Positions 23,501 through 35,556 of a stretch of DNA of 64,000 nucleotides are shown in pieces (the stretch's first letter is position 1; each line of letters begins with the position of its first letter). The notes under the pieces were generated by a model. That model made no database searches. It was not told where the DNA came from and worked only from the letters and a program-made list of their open reading frames with translations. This DNA comes from Aplidium turbinatum. Taxonomy: Eukaryota; Chordata; Ascidiacea; Aplousobranchia; Polyclinidae. The stretch covers positions 17,625,197 to 17,689,196 of the forward strand of contig OU964929.1 in NCBI GenBank assembly GCA_918807975.1, read 5' to 3'. The position numbers were made by a program, and so were the translations under genes.

Positions 23501-26500
23501 TTTGAATAAACAAACAACAAAAATACACAAAAAGTAAATGGCATGTTGTACACACACAGCAGCGGTGCAAAAGTAGCCAGAAGACACTTCAGCACAATCA
23601 CTGGTAGATACAATGGACTGCGGTCGGCTCAGCAAAACTTGACAGATTCTTCTCATTAAAGAATGAAAGCAACGAATAAATCACAAAGATAAAATTTACT
23701 TCAATAATTTATTCACGTGTCAACTCAACTCATCGGGCTTATTGGGTTTGAATTGACTTGACATCATTTAGTTTACCTGCAGACATCCATTCCAGTGAGT
23801 GGCGAGAAATAAAATGAAGATTAGATTAGAAAAGCGCAAAAAAGAAATAGCCATATCGTATTGCAAGTTGAATATTTCTTCCCACTTGTGCAGGCCACGA
23901 AGCAATCTGACATAAAATATAATCCAACTCAGCAAACTCATAAAAAATAATTGATCTTAGTGCAAATAAATCGTTGCTTTTTTTCAAAGTAGGCTATAGT
24001 AACTTTCGTTTTGTCAACTTCAAAAAAAAGAACGCAAGTGAAAGCAGAAAGTACATTACAATTCCAGGAATATCGCGCCAGTTTTTTTGAAAACGTCAAG
24101 TATTCAAAGTATAGCCTTTTAGTGTTCAGAACAAAATTTGCTAGGATACAAATCTTCTTTCTCTTGATTTCATTTGCTTGTTTTTTTTAACCAATTTAAT
24201 TTCGTTTTATTTCGAACTGTTTGTAATAAAATAAAATTTTGCTACGTTTCATTTCTACTACAAAAAATCCGTTTTACACGTCTGCAGTGTATATGTTAAT
24301 AAAACATCTTTTAAGAGTAAAACGAACGTTACCACATTTTATAATGGTTTTAACATTAATTGATTCATTTGACATTCATTCACAAACACTAAAAGTCCTG
24401 TACTTGAAGCTGTGTTATGTCAAACCTCGAGTAGCAGACACTACATTTATCTGTAACAGTGTGATTTTATCTTACGCAATTTAAAAAAAGGAAATTTTTA
24501 AATGGGTTACTAATGATGGCTATCCCTCGTCTTCGAGGATGATGGCCTTCACAAAAAAATAAAAAGCTAACGGTGAGTTCTGAAATGGCTAATGAGTCCA
24601 ATCCTGGCTTTGAAAGTTCGGTTACACTTGGGACCAGGCGCGGATTTATGGGGGGGGCCCAGGGGGCCCAGGGGGCCCAGGGGGCCCAGGCCCCCCCCGA
24701 AATTTTGTGAAAAATTGTAGAAATTGTATGTTTCCGCATCAAATGGTTTGATAAGCTTCTAAACAGCTGATATTAGTCCCTCGGCACCACAATTGATGAA
24801 AATGGTTCTTTTAATGTCTATTTTATAGCATATCGTATATGTCGTAGTATCATTGTTCATATCTGTTTAGCCTTTTCTTTCTTTTTAATTGATTTTCAAA
24901 TTTTCTGGCCCCCCCCGAAAAAAACTCTTAGATTCGCGCCTGCTTGGGACATATAAGATCCTTTGGGAAAGTTGGTTGTGGGTGTGATTGTCGTTCTTTT
25001 CTTTGCATTCTTTTTTCTTTTAATGAGATCTGCTCTTCTCAAACGTGGCAACACCTTCATGAGTGGCAGATCTCCAAAGCAGCATATCCTCTGCGGTTTC
25101 CTCCCAGTTTGTGTAGTCACCGTGGATTACTAATGCTTTAATAATAATTATTGGTGCACCCTTCAAGTTTTTGTGGAGTAAATTAATTATTGTTGTATTT
25201 ATTATCCCTTTTAAATCAAATATAGTTAAGGTCTTATTCAAATAGAATCTATTTGAATAAGACCATCTGAATTTTATTTGAATATTCTATTTTAATAAGA
25301 CCTTCTGATGATCCGTTAGGTGAAACAATTTGTAAAGGCTTCAAATAGTAATAACTATATTTGATTTAATTCGCTCTGCTTTGCCTTTTTGCTTGGCATT
25401 GAGCACTTTTTGTAGTATTACTAGTTTTCATTGTTTTATTATCCCTTTTGTGTTTTTATCTTTTGCAGCTGCCACGATCACTCTACTATAGCATCATAAT
25501 TTGTCTCTTATTGTTTTATTGTGATTTGTGAGAGTGACTGCTCGCGCTCGTTGCATTTCCACTGTTCATAAGTAGGTTACGTCTATCTGTGCAATTTATC
25601 TATAGCGATTTTTGAACCCCGTTTTACCGGTGTGCATTTTAAAGTTTTTGGTTTTTGTAACCTTTCTGTTTGTTGGTGCCAAATTCGTGTGCTCAGTTAT
25701 TCTCTCTATAACTGCGTCAACAATGAAAACTAAAACTAACTTGAATTCATCTTGTTGTGATAAAATTTGCGTTTACAGTTTTAAAATTGATAGGCATGCA
25801 AAGCTAGTTTTATCTGCCTCTTGTTACCTATTCATGCTGGAACCACTTTCAATTGCAATGAAAGTTCCCATCAGGGTCGTTGATAAGATATTTTGGGCCT
25901 GGTACCAATGAGATCCTTGGGCCCCAAATCAGAATATCTATTACAAAAAAGACTACATTTAAAAATATTGGCTTTTTCATGTTTCCGGGCCTCTTGAAAA
26001 GGGGCCGGGACCTAAAATTATCCCGGGCCAAGGTCCAAAAGTACCCTTTGGACCCCCCTGTAAACGCTACTGGTTCCCCTTACCTTGGAATACGCGCAAT
26101 GCGAACAAGCGAAAGAACTTTTCCGACCCTCAAAAGCCCAAGCAGGTCTGTTGAAAACACATTAGCCGCTCTATCCACAGCAAGGATCACGATAAAATCA
26201 ATTGGAAAAGATGCAATAAAGTCCAAAATGAACCAAGACTTCAAGTATCTGAAATTAGAATAAAACCAATAAAACAGCACATTCTAAAAATAAAAAATTA
26301 AGCAAAGACATTTTTTTAAAGTGAGGCAACTTGTATTTTTTTACACTGTAAGCAGCGGTTACGTAGGTTATTAGCCTATTGTGATTGGCGGTCGATGAGC
26401 ACAAAGGGTCCCGTTTCAGACATTGTCTTTACATCTTTTTTACAAAATAAAACAAAATTTTAGACAAAAAAGTGGTTGTATAAACTCGTAGCTAGTTTGT

Positions 26501-29500
26501 TACAAAACAAAGCTTTGTGCGACGCATTAACAATCCAAATTCTAAAGTGATGCTGGGCGCGAAAGAGTTATATTTTCATCCAAACAAAATTCTTCTTCGA
26601 TTAGCAACTTAATCAGAATCAAAAATAAGACACCAAGATATAAAAGTTTGCGTCTATACAACATACCTTCTTTGTATTATCTTTGGGTCCAGCTCTATGG
26701 ATGTGTTGTCGTCTCCCGATATGGTGATTCCTGTGCGGAAGTTGAGCAAGATGTCCACAAGGAACCAGACATCGGACAAGAGCTTGATAATTGTGATCGT
26801 CGTGGAGGATTTTTCTCTTAAAATGGAGCCTTTTTTATTTTTACAACGAACACGTTTTTATGTGGAGTGTATACATAAAACTTCTATTTGTTTTGAAATA
26901 CAACATGTTTGAAAAAGTCGCGACTTAAACTGATTTGCGATTATAATCTGATAAATAAAATAAACATTTCAGCGAAGAATCTACAGACTGTGTACAACAG
27001 ACTGCAATTTAAAACTACTTAAACTATAATCTACCATAACGTCTCGACTAAAAACACTGTAAAGCAAGTAACTGGCGAGGTTTAGACTTTTTGAAGTGAT
27101 GGCTTCAACTCCATTAATTAAGTAGATTGAGAAGTTACTTACGGTGAAAATGCAATGTCCATTGGGATCACAATGATGTTTATAAGGATGATGATAGAAG
27201 AGCAAACATCCCAAACAAATCGGAAGTTGCTGAAAGGATGTATCACGAATGTCCCCGCTTGGATCACTTTAATGTGTTCGTTCTCAACCTAAAAGGATTG
27301 AATTGTTTTTTGATCGATTTGGCAAATGAATGAAAGTCAGTAGCCTACAAAAACGTAGCACAAACTAATCTTTAACCAATATGTTATCATTATTGATATG
27401 ACCCTACAATGGAGATAATTAATTGACAATTAGCAAACATAAAATCATTTGGCTACAGCTAAACATGTAGGAATCATCTATCGTAAAAGAAAATAAGTTG
27501 TGTGAAAAATCGAGGTAGGCCTATTATTATATTGTTATATAACATTAATACAGTAATAATAATTTTTACATACAGCGCAATAATCTATCAATCACAAATT
27601 TGCGTTGTTCTCAGTGCTTTGCATTATTGTTTTGATTCATTTTATAGTTTACATTATTTTTTCATTGTAGAGATAAACAAAAGGATAAAAAAAATCCATA
27701 AATAAATTTTCTACATTATATACATAGCTGCGTGGTCATACCCAGTGTACCTCCTGCATTGATGAGGCTGAAACGGTGTACTGGTCACTGTCTGGAGTTA
27801 TATTTCATATATTAAATAAATAGATATTTTATTAAATTTATAGTTGATTATCTTGCATAATTGTTGCAAAGTCAAGCAATATTCTGTATATACCAAGAAA
27901 CAAAATGGTTGGAACGCCTGGTTAATCTAATCAAAAACAAAGAGCTCAAAATGTACATTTATAGCATTGAAAATGAAGACAGTATAGTTTTCGAAACGTT
28001 AGCTGAACATGAGTTGAGTATCTACATTTTAGGATTTTTATTTTTTAATTGTATTAACCAGCATACACCACATATTGATTTTGATGTTTAAACTTGGAAT
28101 CACAAATTTTTGACTGCTTTTTAAATAAAAACGTATTTATCGAATTAAGGAGCTAAAGCTTAGCTTACTACGGAAAACTTTCGCTTATAAGCAAACGATA
28201 CAACATCTATTCGCATGCCCAGTCATAAATGCAAGGATTTGGCTAAGTTCCACAATAGAGTAAAAACTTACGTGATGCTCTGGTCTCCTCCAGAGTGACA
28301 CATAAAGAAGACCAGGTAGGTATATTTTCTTGTACAGTATATAAGCTTTTTAGGACCTTTCTATTTACATACAGTAGCTGATCTAAGTCTTACCGCCTTC
28401 TCGCTTCCATACAATTTCCGTGACCACTTTGCAATAGGTACTGCTCTGTTGCTGAACTGGCTGGAATTTTTATCACAAAGCAATATATTAATAAAACTTC
28501 AAAATGACAAGGTAATTGTGCAAAGAGTAGCAGTGTGTTTTTGTGGTGTTTTTTAAGTCTCCGTTCTGGCTTCTCGCTGTTGGAGAATTGCAGATTTAAA
28601 TTTTATTAGGATCCATGCTTGAGGATGCAGCCGAACGAAAAAAATCGGTAAATAAAACAAGCAGGTTTGGCAACTAAATAACTTTTTTTTAGTTGCCAAA
28701 CCCACTTGTTATATTTATCAATTGTACAACATTTGTACTTTTCAATAGACGCCTTGGCCTTGGTGGAGCCAATAACCGTTTTACAAGTTAACGAGCTGTT
28801 GAAAACAAACATACAACAACTTCAAAACGAGTTAATGCTTATATGATTAGCCTATCTTTTACTTTTACATACTACTTTTCATGCACATTTTCTTTAGTTA
28901 GCAGTAGGGATTTTCTTAATTTTAATTTTGTAATCGTTTCATTTTTATTTTTTAATCAAATTAACGGCCAACAAATATTGCAGTCTGGTTTGGTTTGGTT
29001 TTGAATCTTTATCCTCGGACTGACAAAGCCTTGATTGGCTATTCCTGGTAGTTTCGCATACTTGTAGAGGCTCTTGACACAGGGCAGGTTACCGATATTG
29101 ACAGAGTAAAGTTTTCCGATTGTTGAAGTGTTGTTGTCGGGGAATTATTCCATTCACTAGGTGCCGCTGAATGGAGAGCAGCCCTGAAATGCGTTGCTCA
29201 AGCACACACCCTGAGAGTCGAACCAGCGCAGCGTGATCTTGAGCCTGGCGCGTAACCACCGAGCTAACGGGGCGGCAGTCTGCATATGTTTTGAGTGTTT
29301 GTGGTCGCACAACTGTGACTTCGACAGCCAATGCTCTCAAATAGCCTACCAATGAAAATAATGTCAAGACATTTTACAATAAGCTCCTGTAGATGACAAG
29401 ACACTGTGGTGGTTTGGTTATTGTCAGCCAACTGCGTTACCAAGCGATAAATGATTCTCATTGACGTGCGGAAGGATCTCGGTTTTAAACTCAAGAACAC

Positions 29501-29943
29501 GTTGCTATGTTTTTGTAAGACTCTTCATGTCATGCTTGAGGGGTGACATAACACATTACAAATAAATCCATCGCATTTCAGTTTAAGTTCACAGGCTAAC
29601 TTTTCAACTACAGACACAAGCTCGGTCTGGATATACCAGAAAAGTTAAACGTGTAGAGCTCATGAATAAAAATTGAGAATTACTCTACTAAAACCCATCG
29701 ATTAGGTTTGTTTACATTCAAACCTTTTGTATCTTTGTCTGGGAATGCCAGCAAAAGTTTCGTTTGACGAAATAGTGCTTTCATTACTATGCAGTGATTG
29801 TCCCATGGAATGGACGGACGTTTCTGATGGCTTTTGTGATAGTAGCTTACCTCCAGATATAAGCTTTCTCTGCAAATCAGGTCTTCGTCAAAATATTTTT
29901 TGTTGTTGAGAACGGTGGTTTGGTCAAAGACAGTCGTACGGGA
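17592..29943 (-). CDS. HCN/CNG-family cyclic-nucleotide-gated cation channel (first exon not found)
   Basis: Exons in transcript order: 29943-29851 (tentative), about 28457-28395, 27288-27143 (S1, HPFSNFRFVWD), 26816-26667 (S2, DVWFLVDILLNFRTGI), 26248-26084 (S3-S4, YLKSWFILDFIASFPID, then LLRVGKVLSLVRIARIPR), 23906-23777 (S5, HKWEEIFNLQYDMA), 22079-21944 (pore helix, STSHMLCIG), 20632-20472 (filter and S6), 19923-19843 and 19443-19264 (C-linker and start of cNBD), 19067-18993, 18209-18066 (cNBD, DGMHFGETCLL) and 17732-17592 (C-terminus, TGA at 17592-17594). Phases agree at the joins from 27288 to the stop. The family forms tetrameric plasma-membrane channels opened by hyperpolarisation and cyclic nucleotides. 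KLYGSEKA before S1 matches the HCN-specific pre-S1 motif. Oddities: the filter reads CIGFSKV instead of CIGYGAQ, and the C-terminal tail after the cNBD is very short (about 40 residues). Confidence 0.9.
18606..18700 (-). repeat. tRNA-like sequence, SINE or tRNA pseudogene
   Basis: On the minus strand GTGGTCCAATGGGTTAAGG resembles an A box and GTGGGTTCGATTTCACC a B box, with about 30 bases between. Acceptor-stem pairing is not convincing, so an active tRNA gene is unlikely. It lies in an intron of the channel gene. Confidence 0.5.
21488..21660 (+). repeat. tRNA-derived SINE-like sequence, family C
   Basis: GCCGTGGTTAAGAATGG and AAGGTTCGATTCCCAC look like A and B boxes, followed by a body ending around GGACTTTACGAATCC. 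It lies in an intron of the channel gene. Confidence 0.5.
22235..22303. mobile_element. Foldback MITE, right arm truncated
   Basis: CCCAGATAGCAAAATCTGTC is followed by TTTTTACATTGATTCAACGC and a shortened right arm ending TTTGCTATCG. It lies in an intron of the channel gene. Confidence 0.7.
22737..23138. mobile_element. hAT-like MITE, 402 bp
   Basis: Inverted ends CAGTGCTCTTCAATC and, reversed, CAGTGCTCTTCAACC. The flanks GGCTAGGT and GGTTAGGT match at 7 of 8 bases. No coding content; intronic in the channel gene. Confidence 0.75.
24635..24942. mobile_element. hAT MITE with G/C-tract minisatellite
   Basis: Ends CAGGCGCGGATTTA and, reversed, CAGGCGCGAATCTAAG, with CTTGGGAC duplicated at 24627-24634 and 24943-24950. 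Just inside the left end a 10-bp unit (GGGGGCCCAG) is repeated about four times, and both subterminal regions carry long G or C runs. Intronic in the channel gene. Confidence 0.9.
25213..25365. repeat. Foldback AT-rich hairpin
   Basis: An inner palindrome at 25230-25264 pairs GGTCTTATTCAAATAGA with its complement. The outer pair AAATCAAATATAGTT and AACTATATTTGATTT encloses it. Likely a small MITE of unknown family in an intron of the channel gene. Confidence 0.5.
28648..28720. repeat. Hairpin of about 30-bp arms
   Basis: AGGTTTGGCAACTAAA near 28662 pairs with TTTAGTTGCCAAACCC near 28688, extending outward through ACAAG/CTTGT. It is upstream of the pre-S1 channel exon, probably in an intron. 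Confidence 0.55.
28990..29280 (-). repeat. SINE family B, uninterrupted copy
   Basis: On the minus strand it begins with a tRNA-like head, GTTAGCTCGGTGGTTACGCG (A box) and GCTGGTTCGACTCTCAGGG (B box). The body follows through GCACCTAGTGAATGG, AACAACACTTCAACAATCGG and CAAGGCTTTGTCAGTCCGAG. It serves as the reference for the split copy starting at 14578. Confidence 0.8.
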
Positions 29944-31110
29944 CTAAAATATTTTGCAGGGGCAGAACAAGAATTTAGCTAAATCGGGGAGATTTTATTG
30001 AAATTGCCCAAATATGAATATCAAAAGGATCTTCAAAGAGCCTTATGAGAAGTACTGCAGAGCGTAGAGTAGTCTATATGATTCGAACTAAATTAAAGAT
30101 TATTTGCTTTTTATATAATTTTTTTTTTAAGTTCAAAAATTAAATCTGAAAAAGCTTTATTTAATTTAGCCCAATTGGTGAGTTTCATTTAAGAAAAACT
30201 TGAAGCAGCTTTTTTCAAATCAACATTTTCTTGTATGGTTGAGTAGGCCTATAACGAACTATAATGTGCTTTGTAGGTTTTACCATCTTGTTATTGCCTT
30301 ACATACACGTACGAAGGCTGTGGCGTCTACCTGAAGAGTAGCTTTTACCTTAATAGTTTGCAATCCCTTTTGCGGTAATTTCCATATCTTCGTTGGCGAA
30401 TGTTGTCTGGGCTGATGCTTTCCATCACTACATAAATTGAATAATTTTACTAAAAAAATATTGAATTTATTTAGCCTCTATAGTTTAAGGGAAGCTACGC
30501 CTGTTTTTCGTTTTTTGTCTCTATTGCTAGAACAGACAGTGACAGTTTTTTTTTTGGACAAGTTCGTGTTCGAATCTTTATAATTTAGACGATAGAATTC
30601 AGCGTTAGAATTTACAAGAAATTACACCGTGTTTCACCCATAAGATTTGACTCATTCAATCCAGCATCGCACCACTAATTCACGCCACAGAGTTTTCGAC
30701 CGCTGCTTTTGCCAGTCAATTAAGAAGTTTCCAGTCAAGGTAAAAATTCAATCAAAATCATTCGATGGAGGTAGGTTATCTGCTGCTAAAAGCATGGATA
30801 TATGAGAATTCGGCCACTATGAATCCAAAAAGCACTTTTCTTTAACATTTGTTAAAGTTGTTTTAATTTCAACCTACGCTAGAAAGTAAAAGCCATTCAG
30901 CTTACAGTTACAGACACCGATTTGTCATAGTCCCCACCTGTGGGGCCACGTCGATGAAACCCTGCTATTTTTCTTTCGGAATCCTGGTGATGACATTGTG
31001 GTGGTTTTCTTAAAACAGTTGATTTTCACCCCTTTCTAGAAAAAAATGATAAAAACAATAAAAAAAAACAGTAGCCTAGTTTTGATCCAAAGTAGCCTAC
31101 AGTCTCCCTA
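29944..31110. other. No gene recognised; probable 5' region of the channel gene
   Basis: AT-rich sequence without a convincing exon or repeat. The missing first coding exon and promoter of the minus-strand channel gene should lie here or further right. Confidence 0.4.
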
Positions 31111-31111
31111 A

Positions 31112-31260
31112 AGTGCCGGCTACATAGTCGAGTGGTGAGAGCCTTGGTTTGACCTTCGATGGGGCGCCGGTTAGACACCGTTCAAGAGCATGTGGCTGTG
31201 TCTTTAGCAAGACGCTTGAAGATATGCCGTTGTAATGATTGCAGTGTGGCACTCCTTCAA
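31112..31260 (+). repeat. tRNA-derived SINE, family A
   Basis: An A-box-like CATAGTCGAGTGGTGAGAGC and a B-box-like CCGGTTAGACACCG precede CAAGAGCATGTGGCTGTGTC and AGCAAGACGCTTGAAG. This is the best preserved head of the family; similar 3' sequence may run to about 31400. Confidence 0.7.
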
Positions 31261-32099
31261 CTATAGTCCTTGGTTTCTCTCATGATTATGAACAGTAGCT
31301 ACACTGCTCTAGAGAGAAATCCCTAGCCAACGTCCCGTCTTTGGGCGCTATTGCCTGCTAAATTGCACAGCGGCCACGTTTTACTTGCGGCTTAGCCGCT
31401 TAAACTACGTTTAGTATTGTATTCGGTCAATTTTTATGTTATTAAATTATCACAATGAATAAAAAGTGACTTTTGATTGCTTAATTTAAGTCTGTGCATG
31501 CTGCTTATTTTAGTTTATTTTGATATTGACATTTTTTGAAAATGCTTGTCGACCCTGATGTTTCGGGATAAAGACCAGGCTTCTTTGAAGCAAAATGAAG
31601 GATGATGATGATTGTATATACTGGTTTATAAAGTCACATTTGTGTGATTTGCCTGGTATTTTATTATTAGTGCCAGAAATAAAAATATATGTTAACAGTG
31701 CCGTGCGCGTTTTGTCGCTTCTATTTTTTTTGTGTTTTGTTGTGATGGTCAGAAATAAAAACAAACTGATCTGAACTGCTTTTGCAACAATAGGCTATAA
31801 TTTCACGGAAAAACGCATGAATTTGTTTTCAAATATAAATCCGTGGTATGAGCAATTTTTATCAGTCTTTTTACATAAACCTACTTTCTTGTTTCCACTT
31901 TAGATTCGGAGTTACGCTGATTGATGCCACTTCAAATGGGTAGGTTTGTTCTAACGATTTGAAAAATCCAAAATTGAAATGCAAATAATAGTTTACACAT
32001 GATAAAAAATGTTATTTGTAATTGTTACTTAACAAAGCTAATTGTTCTACTGAATCGCAATGAAAAATCACAATTCCAATAAAATGAAACAGCAGTGCA

Positions 32100-32290
32100 G
32101 TTTAATCAATGAATCAAGCAATCGATCAATGGTTTATTTGCAGAAACAAGAAGTGCAGTGCACATGTTTGAAATATGCACGTTATATAGCCTACTGTACA
32201 GTGTGCATACACTACAAAAGTTGTACAAGGATCCCGTAATGACAGGTAGACAACGAGACGATTATGCAGTCTACAAGTCAATTGCAACCC
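32100..32290 (-). repeat. Probable LINE 3' end, copy 1
   Basis: Shares TTTATTTG, CATGTTTGAAATATGCA, GACAACGAGACGA and AAGTCAATTGC-type blocks in the same order with 38420-38590. Read on the minus strand, each ends in a short (TTGA)n-like tail, as 3'-truncated non-LTR retroelements do. Confidence 0.5.
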
Positions 32291-32958
32291 GGCAGCAATG
32301 ATGATTTTGTCAATTAAAGTAGGCTACCAAGGAAATGAAAAAAGAAGAAAAAACATACATTGATTCAACACAAAAAAAGAAAGCAAACATGTTTAAGATA
32401 ACGTTAACAAAAAACTCCGTAAAACTAGCAGAGGTTTTTCAAATTTAATTAATTTGTTGGAAAGGCAGAGAAACCATTTTCCCTTTCATTCCAAAGCAAA
32501 TGTTTTGCCAAAGACGCAACCCTTGTCGCTTCATTTGTTTATATTTCTGGCCATCAAAACGAAAGCAATACACATCAATGTAGCAGAGGTCTAGAAAAAA
32601 GTAGAAGCGACAAGGGTGTAGAAGCGATAAGCGTCCTTACAACCATGCCATATTTTAAACCAGTTGTTCTCAACGGGGGCGGTACCGCCCACGGGGGGGG
32701 GGGGGGGTTTTGATTTTGCAGGGGGCGGTATGATTACCTCGGCTTAAGGGAGCGTTTTGATTATTAAAGGCATTCTGGTTTAACCTATCTACCGCCAGCG
32801 TAACGATTTCGTCACATCATTTTCTGGATAATCTACTCTACATGCTCGCACGATAGCCAAACAATTTCTCTTTCACCATCGTCGTATTTGGTTGACCAAC
32901 CATTTGTTTACGAACGCTATCTATTTAAAATTTAAATTCAGTAATTTTCAGTATAGCC

Positions 32959-34247
32959 CAGTGGTTCCCAACCTGGGGATAAATTACCCCAAGGGGTAAA
33001 TTGCCTATTTTTGGGAGGTAACGAGACCCGATTTGGAATCAGTGAAGGTTGTGAACTTTATAAAAGTGAAAGAATTGACCAGTCGTCTTTTCAAGGTACT
33101 GTGCAAGGAGACGGGAGAAAGATACAAAGTATTAGCCTACTGTAGGCCCACCACATAGAAGTAAGGTGGCTGTCTCGTGACAAAGTGATAACCCGCCTGG
33201 TCGAACTTTGTTAGGCTGTCCAATGTCCATATTTTTCTGATAGAAAAGAAGTCCGACTTGGCTGAATACTTCTCTAATCAAGAGTGGATTTCCAAGCTGT
33301 GCTACCCCGCTGATAACTAAACTGAATTGAAGAAAAGCAATTATTTAATTCAAGGCAAGAATGTAACTGTGATCGACACCAAAGTAGCCATAGCAGCATT
33401 TATCGCAAAGGTTAAGTTGCAAGCGAGTTGGAAGAGGCATAGTGGCGCAGTTTCAGACGCTCAACATGCACCTCGAAAGCAATGGACTTAAATTGACAGC
33501 GGCGTTGAAGGAGTACATAGCTGACCACTTAGGCCAGCTAGCCAAGAAGATGGACAACTATACTTTCCAAATTTGGACATGGACACGGCTAGTCTCCAAT
33601 GGTGCACTCACTGCACTAAGCCCTTCACATGTGATGACAGCCAGGTGGATGATGACGACTTTCCGGTCAAAGAAGAATTTATCACTTTCCGAATGAACGA
33701 AGCGTTGAAACTTGATTTCAATGGGAAAGGCTTGGTATTGGCAGACTCCAGGACGCACCAACATTAGCGACACGGGCATTACCCAGACAACAAAATCCAT
33801 ATTTTTTACATTGATTCAACGTTTGCCGACGTTGAATCAATGTAAAAAATATGGATTTTGTTGTCTGGGTCAATATCCTGACATCTTTTTCAACAACGTA
33901 TCGCTGTGAATAAGAATTTCCAACTGTCTTGGGAATGAACACAAAGAAGCCCAATCGCCTGGATGTCAAAAGCGACGCAAGAATTGCCCTCAGTACCACA
34001 AAGCCATGGACAAAGGCCAGGATTCAAAGCTGGCGGCTGAAGTCCAGGCCCAAACTTCGCATTAAATATTTACCACGCATTGTTATATTGTGTTCAGTAT
34101 TGTATTGCATTTTGATTGTCATAGTTAGCCCTTTGAAATACTGTACATAGCAATAAACACTTTGTTTTGAAAATTGATCGTGGGGGCAATTGGCTCCCTT
34201 CAGGGTGGAGATTAGGGTAACAGCCAAAAAAAAGTTGGGAACCACTG
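32959..34247 (+). mobile_element. Nested hAT element 2 with transposase remnant
   Basis: Ends CAGTGGTTCCCAACCTGGGG and, reversed, CAGTGGTTCCCAACTTTTTT; GTATAGCC is duplicated at 32951-32958 and 34248-34255. Plus-strand fragments at about 33400-33770 (FQTLNMHLESNGLKLTAALK; FPVKEEFITFRMNEALKLDF) and 33929-34050 (NTKKPNRLDVKSDARIALST) match the C-terminal half of ZBED/FAM200-like hAT transposases. The reading changes frame near 33570-33600 and a foldback MITE interrupts it, so the copy is dead. Confidence 0.85.
33782..33869. mobile_element. Foldback MITE, essentially perfect 88-bp palindrome
   Basis: CCCAGACAACAAAATCCATA mirrors TATGGATTTTGTTGTCTGGG around CAACGTTTGCCGACGTTG. Its arm-specific ATCCATAT occurs in no other copy yet matches exactly within this one. 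It is inserted in the transposase remnant of hAT element 2. Confidence 0.9.
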
Positions 34248-34373
34248 GTATAGCCTATCACAAAATCTGGTGAGTTCCATTATGACTTAAACAGCACAGA
34301 AAATTAATAATTAGCCTAATCGTTTTTGTTGGGGGGCGGTAAAAGTTCGCCAGTTTATAAAAGGGGCGTTGGG

Positions 34374-35556
34374 CAGTGGTGCCGAAGTAGGGGGGGATGG
34401 GGGGATATATCCTCCCCAATATTTTGGCAGCATCCCCCCCAATAATTAAGAAAAAAATATTTGCTATAAAGTTGTAGCCTACTTCGATTTAGTTGTGTGC
34501 AATCATCTTGCATTGTTGTTGTTTTTCTTTTATTGATGTTTGATCACAGGTCTAAATTGTCTTAGATTTGACGCTAGCTAATGAAGGACCTTCATTGAAG
34601 GTATTAAGGACGAGTTGGACCAGGCCACCGGCCACGGCACTGTAGTAATGCTTATGAGGAGACTCATTGTTTTAATATCCTGTGCAGGCCTTGTGTCGTT
34701 GGTATGCAATGGATTAATCTCCTGCGTTTAATCGTAGCTCCTAACTATAGTGTCTGCTGTTCTAATCTAAAAGAGCTTAGCAGGCATTGTCCGAGTTGGA
34801 AAAACCTTTCCATTCTCAAATACTTCAGCTGATTAAGATCCTCTTAGTTTGCCTGGTAAGCTCTGCTGCTGCAAGAGGTCATTTTCCAATCTGCATAGAT
34901 TGAAAACCTTTCTGAGAAATACTTTGGGACAAGAGAGGTTGAATGCTAATATTATTTGCAACATTCACCAAAATATTTTTAATGACATCAGCATAAATGA
35001 CATTTCTAATGAGTTTTCAATGTGCACTACCGTAAGACACAACATGTTCGGTTGTAACAAGTTCTTGTTAAGTGTTTGAAAGTTATTATTTTTGTCATAA
35101 ATTTGCAGATGTTCTTCTGTAGTTTCGATTGTTTTCAGTGTCCTGACTAGTGACTTTGTCTTATAGTGCACTAAGTGTAGTGATTCTAGTGAAGGAGAGG
35201 ACAAGAAGAAAAGTATAACTTCTGTGTTTTTTTGAAAAACTAAGTGTTCATTGGAAGGTCATAAGCTCGAATCCTGCTGGAGTTACCAATTTTTCTTTGA
35301 CTGCTGCAAGAATAAGAAACAAGCATTCACAAGCGCACTGGTAGCACTTTTATCTCCATGATTTCTTCTCTGTACCGTATATTATGCTGTTAGCAGCTAA
35401 TTTACCCAGGTCCGGTGATTGTTTAATAAATTTAATACCTGTACCACTAAAATTGTGTACAAAAATTTGCATCCCCCCCAATGTTCAAAAATCGTCTAAA
35501 ATTTGATAAATTGTTGAATTATCCCCCCCAATTCTAAACTAACTTCGGCACCACTG
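34374..35556 (+). mobile_element. Nested hAT element 3 with ZMYM1-like transposase C-terminus
   Basis: Ends CAGTGGTGCCGAAGT and, reversed, CAGTGGTGCCGAAGTTAG; GCGTTGGG is duplicated at 34366-34373 and 35557-35564. G- and C-runs lie just inside both ends. The plus-strand segment 34849-35010 reads KRSFSNLHRLKTFLRNTLGQ then ERLNANIICNIHQNI, the conserved C-terminal dimerisation block of hAT transposases related to ZMYM1 and the 52-kDa repressor family. Upstream transposase sequence is not recognisable. Confidence 0.85.

Noticed and set aside
28280-28330. Additional channel exon between the pre-S1 exon and S1
   Set aside because: A donor-like site is present, but the pre-S1 exon joins S1 in phase without it and matches the HCN family directly.
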